A stretch of 64,000 bases of DNA from JBDSSS01 sp963764195 (GCA_963764195.1 CAVXRG010000010.1:558001-622000); one strand, 5' to 3'. Counted from the stretch's first letter, positions 50,553 to 59,598 are shown. The notes: generated from the sequence alone by a model not told the origin. Numbers and translations are program-made.

Positions 50553-50791
50553 CGATCCCTTTCGTGTGAGTGCCCGCTCCGTCAGACGGTGCGCGGCGGC
50601 CCGATCGGACCCGCCGCCTCAGACGCTACCGTGCAGACCCCGTCCCGCGGGGCAGCGCACGCGGTTCGGACGACCGAAGTGAGTCTCGACCCCGGTGTGA
50701 CGAGGCTCGCCAATGGGTAGAGGATGGGAGGAGGCAGTGTGCCGGCCGACCGGTCGGGGACACCGCGACTCGACGAGAAAGGACCCACGAC

Positions 50792-53563
50792 GTGGCATCC
50801 GAGGCCGGACCGATCCTCAACGGCATCCCCAACCAGCTCCCGGACACCGATCCGGAGGAGACGCTCGAATGGCTCGAGTCCCTCGACGCGGTCCTCGACG
50901 AGCAGGGCCGCACCCGGGCGCGCTACATCATGCTGCGCCTGCTCGAGCGGGCCCGCGCCCAGCAGGTCGGCGTCCCATCGCTGACCGCGACCGACTACAT
51001 CAACACGATTCCGCCCGAGCGTGAGCCGTGGTTCCCCGGCGACGAGGACGTCGAGCGCGAGTTCCGTCGCTACATCCGCTGGAACGCCGCGATCATGGTC
51101 CACCGCGCCCAGCGCCCCGGCATCGGCGTCGGCGGCCACCTCTCGAGCTACGCCTCCGCGGCGACGCTCTACGAGGTCGGGATGAACCACTTCTTCCGCG
51201 GCAAGGACCACCCCGGCGGCGGCGACCACGTCTACTTCCAGGGCCACGCCTCCCCCGGGATGTACGCGCGCTCCTTCCTCGAGGGCGAGCTCTCCGAGGA
51301 GCAGCTCGACGGCTTCCGCCAGGAGAAGAGCCACCTCGTCGACGGCACGGTCAAGGCGGTGCCGTCCTACCCGCACCCCCGCCTGCTGCCCGAGTACTGG
51401 GAGTTCCCGACGGTCTCGATGGGCCTCGGCCCGATGAACGCCATCTACCAGGCCCAGTTCGACAAGTACCTCCTCAACCGCGGCATCAAGGACACGAGCG
51501 ACCAGCACACCTGGGCGTTCCTCGGCGACGGTGAGATGGACGAGCCCGAGTCGCGTGGTCTGCTGCAGCTCGCGGCCAACGAGGAGCTCGACAACCTCAC
51601 CTTCGTCGTCAACTGCAACCTCCAGCGCCTCGACGGCCCGGTGCGCGGCAACGGCAAGATCATCCAGGAGCTCGAGGCCTTCTTCCGCGGCGCGGGCTGG
51701 AACGTCATCAAGGCCGTCTGGGGGCGCGGGTGGGACCCGCTGCTCGCCGGCGACCGCGACGCCTCGCTCGTGCACATCATGAACCAGACGAGCGACGGCG
51801 ACTACCAGACCTTCCGGGCCAACGACGGCGCCTACCTGCGCGAGCACTTCTTCGGTCGCGACCCCCGCACCCTCAAGATGGTCGAGAAGTGGACCGACGA
51901 GCAGATCTGGTGGGACCTCAAGCGCGGCGGCCACGACTACCGCAAGGTGTATGCGGCATACCGCGCGGCGATGGAGCACACCGGCCAGCCGACCGTGGTC
52001 CTCGCCAAGACGATCAAGGGCTACGGCCTCGGCTCGCACTTCGCCGGCCGCAACGCGACCCACCAGATGAAGAAGATGACGCTGGCGGACCTCAAGGACT
52101 TCCGCGACAGCCTCCGGATCCCGATCACGGACGAGCAGCTCGAGGCCGACCCCTACATGCCGCCCTACTACAACCCCGGGCCGGACCACCCCGTCATCAA
52201 GTACTCCATCGAGCGCCGCCAGCGCCTCGGCGGCACGCTGCCCAGCCGCCGGGTCAGCTACGAGCCGCTCAAGCTCCCCGGTGACGAGGCCTACGCCCAG
52301 GTCAAGAAGGGCTCCGGCAAGCAGGAGGTCGCCACGACGATGGCGTTCGTCCGCCTGCTCAAGGACCTGCTGCGCGACAAGGAGTTCGGCCCGCGCATCG
52401 TGCCGATCATCCCCGACGAGGCCCGCACCTTCGGGATGGACGCGTTCTTCCCGACGATCAAGATCTACAACCCCCACGGGCAGAACTACACCCCGGTCGA
52501 CGACGAGCTGATGCTCGCCTACCGCGAGTCCACGGGCGGCCAGATCCTCCACCTCGGTATCAACGAGGCGGGCTCGATGGCGGCCTTCACCGCCGCGGGC
52601 ACGTCCTACGCGACGCACGGCCACCCGATGGTGCCGATCTACGTCTTCTACTCGATGTTCGGCTTCCAGCGCACCGGTGACTCGATCTGGGCGGCCGCCG
52701 ACCAGATGACCCGCGGGTTCCTCATCGGCGCGACGGCGGGCCGCACCACCCTCACCGGCGAGGGCCTCCAGCATGCCGACGGTCACAGCCCGCTGCTCGC
52801 CTCGACGAACCCCGCCGTGGTGCACTACGACCCGGCCTACGCCTACGAGACCGCGCACATCATGCAGGACGGCCTGCGCCGGATGTACGGCGAGGGCTTC
52901 ACCGAGTCCGAGCGCAACCTCATCTACTACCTCACCGTCTACAACGAGCCGATCGTCCAGCCGGCCGAGCCCAAGGACGTCGACGTCGAGGGGATCCTGC
53001 GCGGCATGCACCGGATCGCCGTCGCCGACACCGAGGGCCTGCCGGCCGATGCTCCCCGTGCCCAGCTGCTCGGCTCGGGCGTCGGGGTGCCGTGGGCGCT
53101 CGAGGCCCAGCAGCTGCTCGCCGACGACTGGGGCGTGGCCGCCGACGTCTGGTCGGTGACCTCGTGGAACGAGCTGCGTCGCGACGGCCTCGCCGCCGAC
53201 GAGCAGGCGTTCCTGCGACCGGAGCAGGACGTGCACGTCCCGTGGGTCACCCAGTGCCTCCAGGACACCGAGGGTCCCGTCGTCGCCGTGTCGGACTACA
53301 TGCGCGCCGTCCAGGACCAGATCCAGCCCTGGGTGCCCGGCACGTTCGCGGCGCTCGGAGCGGACGGCTTCGGCTTCTCCGACACTCGTCCGGCGGCGCG
53401 CCGCTTCTTCCACATCGACGGGCCCTCGCTCGCGGTGCGGACGCTGCAGGCGCTCGCGAAGGACGGCAAGGTCGACGCCGGCGTGCCCGTCGAGGCGGCC
53501 AAGAAGTACCGCCTCGACGACGTCACCGCCGGCACCTCCGGCAACGCGGGCGGCGAGAGCTGA
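50792..53563 (+). CDS. aceE: Pyruvate dehydrogenase E1, homodimeric
   Basis: A 923-residue homodimeric E1 that decarboxylates pyruvate and acetylates a lipoyl domain. The thiamine diphosphate motif is GDGEMDEPESRGLLQLAANE, ending in NCN; the early block IRWNAAIMVHRAQRP and HLSSYASAATLYEVG are typical of AceE. The start is GTG 50792 with AAAGGA upstream; the long open frame before it is not coding. The E2 and E3 genes are not in the window. Lipoyl cofactor would come from LipB and LipA encoded at 6.5-10.4 kb. Confidence 0.97.
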   Translation: MASEAGPILNGIPNQLPDTDPEETLEWLESLDAVLDEQGRTRARYIMLRLLERARAQQVGVPSLTATDYINTIPPEREPWFPGDEDVEREFRRYIRWNAAIMVHRAQRPGIGVGGHLSSYASAATLYEVGMNHFFRGKDHPGGGDHVYFQGHASPGMYARSFLEGELSEEQLDGFRQEKSHLVDGTVKAVPSYPHPRLLPEYWEFPTVSMGLGPMNAIYQAQFDKYLLNRGIKDTSDQHTWAFLGDGEMDEPESRGLLQLAANEELDNLTFVVNCNLQRLDGPVRGNGKIIQELEAFFRGAGWNVIKAVWGRGWDPLLAGDRDASLVHIMNQTSDGDYQTFRANDGAYLREHFFGRDPRTLKMVEKWTDEQIWWDLKRGGHDYRKVYAAYRAAMEHTGQPTVVLAKTIKGYGLGSHFAGRNATHQMKKMTLADLKDFRDSLRIPITDEQLEADPYMPPYYNPGPDHPVIKYSIERRQRLGGTLPSRRVSYEPLKLPGDEAYAQVKKGSGKQEVATTMAFVRLLKDLLRDKEFGPRIVPIIPDEARTFGMDAFFPTIKIYNPHGQNYTPVDDELMLAYRESTGGQILHLGINEAGSMAAFTAAGTSYATHGHPMVPIYVFYSMFGFQRTGDSIWAAADQMTRGFLIGATAGRTTLTGEGLQHADGHSPLLASTNPAVVHYDPAYAYETAHIMQDGLRRMYGEGFTESERNLIYYLTVYNEPIVQPAEPKDVDVEGILRGMHRIAVADTEGLPADAPRAQLLGSGVGVPWALEAQQLLADDWGVAADVWSVTSWNELRRDGLAADEQAFLRPEQDVHVPWVTQCLQDTEGPVVAVSDYMRAVQDQIQPWVPGTFAALGADGFGFSDTRPAARRFFHIDGPSLAVRTLQALAKDGKVDAGVPVEAAKKYRLDDVTAGTSGNAGGES

Positions 53564-53590
53564 CCGCCTGACCCACCGCACGATCCCTGC

Positions 53591-53638
53591 GTATGCCGCT
53601 GGGCCCGCTCCCGTCCGGGACCGGGCCCAGCGGCATAC
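53591..53638 (+). terminator. 17-bp hairpin after aceE, capped by GTATGCCG
   Basis: GTATGCCGCTGGGCCCG (53591-53607) is exactly complementary to 53622-53638, 14-base loop. It shares its arm with the palindromes at 1455 and 32108. Confidence 0.8.
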
Positions 53639-53679
53639 CCGGGACACGACCACCCCCACGGGGACCCCGACCCGGCCAA

Positions 53680-53710
53680 TTGGATACCTATGCATCGTCA
53701 TGCATATACT
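53680..53710 (+). promoter_or_regulatory. argG promoter with ArgR (ARG) box
   Basis: TATGCATCGTCATGCATA (53689-53706) is an 18-bp near-perfect dyad (7-bp arms) of the ARG-box type. It overlaps the -10 box TATACT (53705-53710), which is six bases from the argG ATG; a weak -35, TTGGAT, is at 53680. Binding by the arginine repressor would block transcription directly. Confidence 0.8.
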
Positions 53711-53716
53711 TGCACC

Positions 53717-55141
53717 ATGTCCAAGGTCCTCACCTCCCTTCCCGTCGGCGAGCGCGTCGGCATCGCCTTCTCCGGAGGCCTCGACACCTCCGTGGCCGTC
53801 GCCTGGATGCGCGAGAAGGGGGCCGTCCCCTGCACCTACACCGCCGACCTCGGGCAGCACGACGAGCCGGACATCGACTCCGTGCCGGGCCGGGCCGGGC
53901 AGTACGGCGCCGACATCTCGCGCCTCGTCGACTGCAAGGGCGCCCTCGTCGAGGAGGGCCTGTCGGCCATCTCGACCGGCGCCTTCCACATCCGCAGCGG
54001 CGGCAAGACCTACTTCAACACCACTCCCCTGGGCCGGGTCGTCACCGGAACCCTGCTCGTGCGGGCCATGCAGGAGGACGGCGTCTCGATCTGGGGCGAC
54101 GGGTCGACCTTCAAGGGCAACGACATCGAGCGCTTCTACCGCTACGGGCTGCTCGCCAACCCGCACCTGCGCATCTACAAGCCGTGGCTCGACGCCGACT
54201 TCGTCAGCGAGCTCGGCGGCCGCCAGGAGATGTCCGAGTGGCTGACCGCCCGCGACCTGCCCTACCGGGCGAGCGCCGAGCGGGCCTACTCGACCGACGC
54301 GAACATCTGGGGCGCGACGCACGAGGCGAAAACCCTCGAGTTCCTCGGCGAGTCGATGGAGGTCGTCGAGCCGATCATGGGCGTCCGCTTCTGGGACCCC
54401 ACCGTCGCGATCGAGACCGAGGACGTCACCGTCCGCTGGGAGCGCGGCCGGCCCGTCGCGATCAACGGTCGGGAGTTCGACGACGCCGTCGCGCTCGTCG
54501 ACGAGGCCAACCGGATCGGTGGCCGACACGGCCTCGGCATGAGCGACCAGATCGAGAACCGGATCATCGAGGCCAAGTCGCGCGGCATCTACGAGGCCCC
54601 GGCGATGGCCCTGCTCCACCTCACCTACGAGCGGCTCCTCGCCGCGATCCACAACGAGGACACGATCGCGAACTACCACGCGGAGGGCCGGCGCCTCGGC
54701 CGCCTCCTCTACGAGGGCCGATGGCTCGACCCGCAGGCCCTGATGATCCGCGAGTCGCTCCAGCGATGGGTCGCCTCCGCCGTCACGGGTGAGGTCACCG
54801 TCCGACTGCGCCGCGGCGACGACTGGTCGATCGTCAACACGTCCGGTCCCGCCTTCTCCTACCACCCCGAGAAGCTCTCGATGGAGCGCACCGAGCACGC
54901 CGCCTTCGGTCCGGTCGACCGGATCGGCCAGCTGACGATGCGCAACCTCGACATCGCCGACTCCCGCGCCAAGCTCGAGCTGTATGCCGCCCAGGGCCTG
55001 CTCGGCTCGGACGCGGTCGACCTGATGGGCGAGCTCACCCCCGGGGGTGCCGAGGCGATCGCGGCGAACCCTGCCGCCGTCGGGGTCGATGCGGAGGACG
55101 ACATGCTCGACCGCGCCGCGATGGAGTTCGGCACCGACTGA
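53717..55141 (+). CDS. argG: Argininosuccinate synthase
   Basis: A 474-residue enzyme that joins citrulline and aspartate with ATP in arginine synthesis. The N-type PP-loop AFSGGLDTS (17-25) is clear; GDGSTFKGNDIERFYRYG and IYKPWLD place it in the longer E. coli-like class, not the roughly 400-residue class usual in actinobacterial arg clusters. It stands alone, not in an arg cluster. ATG 53717 has no ribosome site and is probably leaderless, under ArgR control. The C-terminal region (MERTEHAAFGPVDRIGQLTMR) fits that class. Confidence 0.96.
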   Translation: MSKVLTSLPVGERVGIAFSGGLDTSVAVAWMREKGAVPCTYTADLGQHDEPDIDSVPGRAGQYGADISRLVDCKGALVEEGLSAISTGAFHIRSGGKTYFNTTPLGRVVTGTLLVRAMQEDGVSIWGDGSTFKGNDIERFYRYGLLANPHLRIYKPWLDADFVSELGGRQEMSEWLTARDLPYRASAERAYSTDANIWGATHEAKTLEFLGESMEVVEPIMGVRFWDPTVAIETEDVTVRWERGRPVAINGREFDDAVALVDEANRIGGRHGLGMSDQIENRIIEAKSRGIYEAPAMALLHLTYERLLAAIHNEDTIANYHAEGRRLGRLLYEGRWLDPQALMIRESLQRWVASAVTGEVTVRLRRGDDWSIVNTSGPAFSYHPEKLSMERTEHAAFGPVDRIGQLTMRNLDIADSRAKLELYAAQGLLGSDAVDLMGELTPGGAEAIAANPAAVGVDAEDDMLDRAAMEFGTD

Positions 55142-55198
55142 GGACCCATGTCCACCCCCCGGGCGCGGGCGCGCGGGTCAAGTGGGTACGAGATGCGC

Positions 55199-55663
55199 AT
55201 GAGTGAGACCGACAAGATCACAGTCCAGCGCACCATCGACGCCTCTGCGGCCGACCTGTTCGACGTCCTGTCGAACCCGAAGCGGCACGTCGAGCTCGAC
55301 AACTCGGGCTTCGTCCGCTCCGAGGAGAAGACGAACCGGATCCAGGCGGTCGGCGACGTCTTCCGGATGAACATGGAGGGCGACCACATGGGCGGGGAGT
55401 ACCAGACCGACAACACCGTGACCGGGTTCGACCCGAACTCCCTCATCGCGTGGAAGACCGCCCCGGCCGACACCGACCCCCCCGGCTGGGAGTGGGTCTG
55501 GGAGCTCGAGGCCCAGGGCCCCGACTCGACCCTCGTGACGCACACCTACGACTGGAGCAAGGTCACCGACAAGGAGCTGCTCCAGAAGGTCGGCTTCCCG
55601 CTCGTCAAGAAGGAGGACCTGGAGGCAACGCTCGGCAACCTCGCGGCCGCCGTCGCGAGCTGA
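55199..55663 (+). CDS. SRPBCC-family protein
   Basis: A 154-residue polyketide-cyclase/AHSA1-like protein (SETDKITVQRTIDASAADLFDVLSNP, then GWEWVWELEAQGPDSTLVTHTYDWSKV). The single-domain fold binds hydrophobic ligands; function unknown. ATG 55199 is chosen; ATG 55193 is two codons upstream. The stop is followed by a 10-bp tandem repeat. Confidence 0.85.
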   Translation: MSETDKITVQRTIDASAADLFDVLSNPKRHVELDNSGFVRSEEKTNRIQAVGDVFRMNMEGDHMGGEYQTDNTVTGFDPNSLIAWKTAPADTDPPGWEWVWELEAQGPDSTLVTHTYDWSKVTDKELLQKVGFPLVKKEDLEATLGNLAAAVAS

Positions 55664-55680
55664 CCTCCCGCTCCCCCAGC

Positions 55681-55740
55681 GCGACACAGCACGACCCAGG
55701 ACGACATAGCACGACACAGCACGACACGGCACGACACGGC
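55681..55740. repeat. 10-bp tandem repeat (ACGACACAGC), 6 copies
   Basis: Six consecutive 10-mers (for example ACGACACAGC, ACGACACGGC) begin 18 bases after the SRPBCC stop and end at a copy of GTATGCCG. Confidence 0.95.
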
Positions 55741-55754
55741 CGTATGCCGCACCC

Positions 55755-55798
55755 AACCCCCGGGCCCGCACCCTCACCGGTGCACGGCCGGGGGGTTT
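55755..55798 (+). terminator. Terminator after the SRPBCC gene
   Basis: AACCCCCGG (55755-55763) pairs with CCGGGGGGTT (55788-55797, one bulged G), an inner GCACC/GGTGC stem and a short T run follow. The rest of the 230-base gap shows only the repeat above and the fasR promoter. Confidence 0.65.
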
Positions 55799-55881
55799 CG
55801 TGCGTCGGTGTCATCGGTGACCAGCCCGAGGTGAGCCACGCCACTTTGTGAGCGGCATACAAACTGGGCAGGTGACGGGCC

Positions 55882-55887
55882 TACGCT
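55882..55887 (+). promoter_or_regulatory. -10 box of leaderless fasR
   Basis: TACGCT lies six bases before GTG 55894. Confidence 0.55.
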
Positions 55888-55893
55888 GGGCGG

Positions 55894-57177
55894 GTGAGCC
55901 CCCGGCCCCCGCAGATCCCGAGCACCGCGACGACACGTGCCGTCGAGCGCAGCGCCGGGGAGCTGACGACGCTCGCCGCGCAGCGGATGGAGGAGACGCT
56001 GCGGTGGTACCGCCGGCTGTCGGCCGAGGAACGCTCTCAGGTGCGGCTCGTCGCGCAGGAGGGGATCGCGCAGTTCATCGCGTGGTTCCGCCACGAGGAG
56101 GGCACGGAGCCCTCGGCGCTCTCGATCTTCGCCAACGCGCCTGAGGAGCTGACCCGGACGGTGAGCCTGCGCCAGACCCTCGATCTCGTGCGCGTCGTCG
56201 TCGACGTCGTCGAGTCCCGCGTCGAGAGCCTCGCCGGGCCCGGGGACGAGCAGCTGCTCCGCGAGTCGGTCCTGCGCTTCTCCCGGGAGATCGCCTTCGC
56301 CGCCGCCGAGGTCTACGCCGGGGCGGCCGAGGCACGCGGAGCGTGGGACGCCCGGCTCGAGGCGCTCGTCGTCGACGCCGTGCTCCGCGGTGAGGCCGAC
56401 GACTCCATGCAGTCCCGCGCGACGGCCCTCGGATGGGGGGAGGTCGCCCACGTCACCTTCGTCGTCGGTACCACGCCCGTCACCGACGGCGGCCCCGCCG
56501 CCGCCGTCGACGCCCTGCGTCGGGCCGTGCAGCACCGCGGCCACGAGGCACTGGCCATCGTCCAGCGCTCGCGCCTGATCGCCATCATCGGGGGGACGGA
56601 GGACCCGCTCGCCGTGGTCGAGGACGTGGCCGACCAGTTCGGGAACGGCCCGATCGTCGTCGGTCCGACCGTGCCGCACCTCTTCGCGGCGGGTCGCTCG
56701 GCCCGAGCCGCCCTCAGCGGCCTCGCTGCCGCCCCGGCCTGGCCCGCGGCGCCCCGGATCCTCGAGGCCGACGCCGTCCTGCCCGAGCGTGCCCTCGCCG
56801 GCGACCTGCCCGCCCGGCGGGCGCTCATCGACCGGATCCACCGGCCCCTCACGCGCGTGGCCGGGGCCGCACTGCTCGACACCGCGACGGCTTACCTCGA
56901 GGAGGGCGGCTCGCTCGAGGCGACCGCCCGCGCCCTGTTCGTGCACCCCAACACGGTGCGCTACCGGATCGGGCGGATCGGCGACCTCACCGGCTACGAC
57001 CTCACCACCCCACGGGAGGGCTGGGCGGTGCGGATCGCCCTCACTCTGGGGCGGCTCGACGCGTCGGAGCGGTCGGCCAACCGATCCGCCCGACGCGCGG
57101 ACCCACTCCCTTCCGGTCGGCCCACCCGCCTGCCGATGTTGGAGGTTTCCTCCAACCTATCGGCGTCGACTTCGTGA
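55894..57177 (+). CDS. fasR: PucR/CdaR-type regulator of fatty acid synthesis (FasR-like)
   Basis: A 427-residue regulator. A GGDEF-like/CdaR middle domain (about 170-300) is followed by a C-terminal PucR helix-turn-helix (LEEGGSLEATARALFVHPNTVRYRIGRIGDLTGYDL, about 350-390). The location directly before fabD-fabH-acpP-fabF is that of FasR, the activator of this operon in Streptomyces. The last 35 residues are polar and Arg/Ser-rich. GTG 55894 is preceded by a -10 box, so leaderless. An inverted repeat in its 3' end may be its operator for fabD. Confidence 0.9.
   Translation: MSPRPPQIPSTATTRAVERSAGELTTLAAQRMEETLRWYRRLSAEERSQVRLVAQEGIAQFIAWFRHEEGTEPSALSIFANAPEELTRTVSLRQTLDLVRVVVDVVESRVESLAGPGDEQLLRESVLRFSREIAFAAAEVYAGAAEARGAWDARLEALVVDAVLRGEADDSMQSRATALGWGEVAHVTFVVGTTPVTDGGPAAAVDALRRAVQHRGHEALAIVQRSRLIAIIGGTEDPLAVVEDVADQFGNGPIVVGPTVPHLFAAGRSARAALSGLAAAPAWPAAPRILEADAVLPERALAGDLPARRALIDRIHRPLTRVAGAALLDTATAYLEEGGSLEATARALFVHPNTVRYRIGRIGDLTGYDLTTPREGWAVRIALTLGRLDASERSANRSARRADPLPSGRPTRLPMLEVSSNLSASTS
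57138..57156. promoter_or_regulatory. Inverted repeat upstream of fabD
   Basis: GTTGGAGGTTTCCTCCAAC has 8-bp arms and a 3-base centre, inside the fasR 3' end and 68 bases before fabD. Possible operator of the FAS II operon, or a hairpin; no T tract. Confidence 0.5.
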
Positions 57178-57223
57178 CTATCGGTGGCGGGGTCCTCACG
57201 AGTAACCGGGGAGAGTAGGAACC

Positions 57224-58432
57224 GTGCTAGCCATCGTGTGCCCCGGACAGGGTTCCCAGACGCCCGGATTCCTCGCCCCCTGGCTCGAGCTGCCGGGTCT
57301 CGCCGACCGGCTGAGCTGGCTCGGTGCGGTCGCCGGCATCGACCTCGTCGCCCACGGCACGGAGTCCGACGCCGCGACGATCAAGGACACGGCCGTGGCC
57401 CAGCCCCTCATCGTGGCCGCCGGGCTCGTGTCCCTGCTGTCGCTCTTCGAGCAGCCGTCCGAGGGCTTCCGGGCCGTCTCGGTCGGGGCCGGGCACTCGG
57501 TCGGCGAGATCACCGCGGCCGCCGCGACGGGTGTCCTGTCCGCCGAGCAGGCCATGGTGTTCGTCCGGGAGCGTGGCCGGGCCATGGCCGAGGCCAGTGC
57601 CGTCACGCCGACCGGGATGGCCGCCGTCCTCGGCGGCGACCCCGACGAGGTGCTGGCGACCCTCGAGCGCCACGGGCTGACTCCGGCCAACATCAACGGC
57701 GCCGGTCAGGTCGTCGCCGCCGGCACGATGGAGCAGATCGAGGCCCTCAAGGCGGATCCCCCCACCAAGGCGCGGGTCATCCCGCTGCAGGTCGCCGGCG
57801 CGTTCCACACGACGCACATGGCCCCGGCGGTCGACCTGCTCGCCGGCTACGCCCGGGCGATCTCCACCCACGACACCCGCACGACCCTGCTGTCCAACGC
57901 CGACGGCACCGTCGTCCACGCAGGGCCCGCCGTGCTCGGCCGGCTCGTCAGTCAGGTGAGCAACCCGGTGCGGTGGGACCTCTGCATGCGCACGATGACC
58001 GACATGGGCGTCACCGGCCTGATCGAGATCCCCCCGGCCGGCACGCTCGTCGGCCTGGCCAAGCGTGCGATGCCCGGGGTCGAGACCCTCGCCCTCAGGA
58101 CCCCCGACGACCTCGAGGCTGCCCGCCGGATGGTGCGCGAGCACGCCGCCGTCGACGCCGGGCTCTCCGAGGACCCCCGCGTCCAGGCCCGCGCCTGGCG
58201 CCTCGTCGTCAGCCCCTCGACGGGGCAGGTCCGCACCGGAGCTGCCACCCCCGGCACCGACCTCGCCCCCGGCGCGGTCGTCGCCCACGTCGACACCCAG
58301 CACGAGACCCATGACGTCGTGGCACACCGCGGCGGTCAGGTCATCGAATGGCTCGTGGAGGACGGCGACCCCGTCTCCCCGGGCCAGCCCCTCCTCCGTC
58401 TCCACCCGATCTCCCGAGAAGGCACTCTGTGA
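57224..58432 (+). CDS. fabD: Malonyl-CoA:ACP transacylase with a biotinyl/lipoyl-like tail
   Basis: A 402-residue FabD; usual length is about 310. It loads malonyl onto ACP for fatty acid synthesis. The core (1-310) has the oxyanion motif CPGQGSQ, nucleophile Ser92 in GHSVGE, Arg in FVRERGRAM and catalytic His195 in AGAFHTTHM. Residues about 345-395 (GAVVAHVDTQHETHDVV, GDPVSPGQPLLRLHP) match a biotinyl/lipoyl hammerhead fold, with GD-V and GQPL turns, but the modified Lys is replaced (about His360). GTG 57224 has AGGA five bases away. First gene of the FAS operon proper. Confidence 0.94.
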   Translation: MLAIVCPGQGSQTPGFLAPWLELPGLADRLSWLGAVAGIDLVAHGTESDAATIKDTAVAQPLIVAAGLVSLLSLFEQPSEGFRAVSVGAGHSVGEITAAAATGVLSAEQAMVFVRERGRAMAEASAVTPTGMAAVLGGDPDEVLATLERHGLTPANINGAGQVVAAGTMEQIEALKADPPTKARVIPLQVAGAFHTTHMAPAVDLLAGYARAISTHDTRTTLLSNADGTVVHAGPAVLGRLVSQVSNPVRWDLCMRTMTDMGVTGLIEIPPAGTLVGLAKRAMPGVETLALRTPDDLEAARRMVREHAAVDAGLSEDPRVQARAWRLVVSPSTGQVRTGAATPGTDLAPGAVVAHVDTQHETHDVVAHRGGQVIEWLVEDGDPVSPGQPLLRLHPISREGTL

Positions 58433-59487
58433 CCAGCGAGAGCACCTCCCCTCCCCGCGCCCCGAAGGGCACCGGCACGCTCGCCGCGCTCGAGGGCAAC
58501 CGCCATTCCCGCATGATGGGCGTCGGCGCCTACCGGCCCGAGCGGGTCGTGATGAACTCCGAGATCGTCGACAAGATCGACTCGAGCGACGAGTGGATCC
58601 GAGAGCGCTCGGGGATCGTCAGTCGGCACTTCGCGGCGCCCGACGAGAGCGTCATCGACATGGCCGAGGTGGCCGCCCGAGGGGCCCTGGAGCAGGCCGG
58701 GATCACCCCGGAGCAGGTTGGCTTCGTCCTCGTGGCGACGGTCACGCACCCCTACCAGACGCCGGCCGCCGCCCCCGAGCTCGCCGCCCGCCTGGGTTCG
58801 ACCGCCCCGGCCATCGACATCTCGGCCGCGTGCGCGGGCTACTGCTACGGCGTCGCCATGGCGAGCGACATGGTCAAGGCCGGCTCGGTCGACTACGTCC
58901 TCGTCATCGGGGTCGAGAAGCTCTCCGACTTCACCGACCCCTACGACCGCGGCAGCGCCTTCATCTTCGGGGACGGCGCCGGAGCCTGCGTCATCGGACC
59001 GAGCGACACCCCCGGCATCGGACCGACGGTGTGGGGGTCCGACGGCGTGCAGCGTGACGCCATCTCGCAGCGCTACGCCTGGACCGACGTCCGCGAGTCG
59101 TGGCAGGACGCACAGGCCGACCGGGCGGTCTGGCCCGCCATCGGGATGGCCGGGCAGACGGTCTTCCGCTGGGCCGTGTGGGGCATGGCCCCGGTCGCCC
59201 AGCAGGCCATCGACAGGGCCGGGATCACCGCCGACGACCTCGACGCGTTCATCCCGCACCAGGCCAACATCCGGATCATCGACGCGATGGCGAAGCAGCT
59301 CAAGCTGCCGGCCGACATCCCGATCGCCCGCGACATCGTCACGACGGCCAACACCTCCGCTGCGAGCGTCCCGCTCGCGACGACGAGGATGCTCGCGGAG
59401 GGTGAGGCCCCGAGCGGTGGCCTTGCGCTCCAGATCGGCTTCGGTGCAGGCCTCGTGTATGCCGCTCAGGTCGTCATCCTCCCCTAG
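58429..59487 (+). CDS. fabH: 3-oxoacyl-ACP synthase III (KAS III)
   Basis: A 352-residue initiating ketosynthase, which condenses acyl-CoA with malonyl-ACP. The catalytic triad is Cys135 (ISAACAGYCYG), His277 (IPHQANIRI) and Asn308 (TTANTSAAS). It has an extra N-terminal stretch of about 25 residues. GTG 58429 overlaps the fabD stop (GTGA). In actinobacteria this enzyme often uses branched-chain primers, so it may set iso/anteiso fatty acid content; that is inference. Confidence 0.97.
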   Translation: MTSESTSPPRAPKGTGTLAALEGNRHSRMMGVGAYRPERVVMNSEIVDKIDSSDEWIRERSGIVSRHFAAPDESVIDMAEVAARGALEQAGITPEQVGFVLVATVTHPYQTPAAAPELAARLGSTAPAIDISAACAGYCYGVAMASDMVKAGSVDYVLVIGVEKLSDFTDPYDRGSAFIFGDGAGACVIGPSDTPGIGPTVWGSDGVQRDAISQRYAWTDVRESWQDAQADRAVWPAIGMAGQTVFRWAVWGMAPVAQQAIDRAGITADDLDAFIPHQANIRIIDAMAKQLKLPADIPIARDIVTTANTSAASVPLATTRMLAEGEAPSGGLALQIGFGAGLVYAAQVVILP

Positions 59488-59598
59488 CTCCCGCCGGTCC
59501 CGACGGGTCATTCGGGGCCAACGGTCGGGCGCCCGGCGACGGGCGACCGACCGAGCCAGACCACCAGCACCACCCACCACCACACAAGGAGCAGACAG

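Noticed and set aside
50582..54898. A 1438-codon open frame on the minus strand opposite aceE and argG
   Set aside because: It is the antisense of two firmly identified genes; long antisense frames are expected at very high GC, and its composition (Val/Asp/Arg/Gly-rich, no motifs) is typical of such shadows.
55681..55740. Tandem 10-mers considered as a CRISPR array
   Set aside because: Units are contiguous 10-mers with no spacers, and no cas genes are present.
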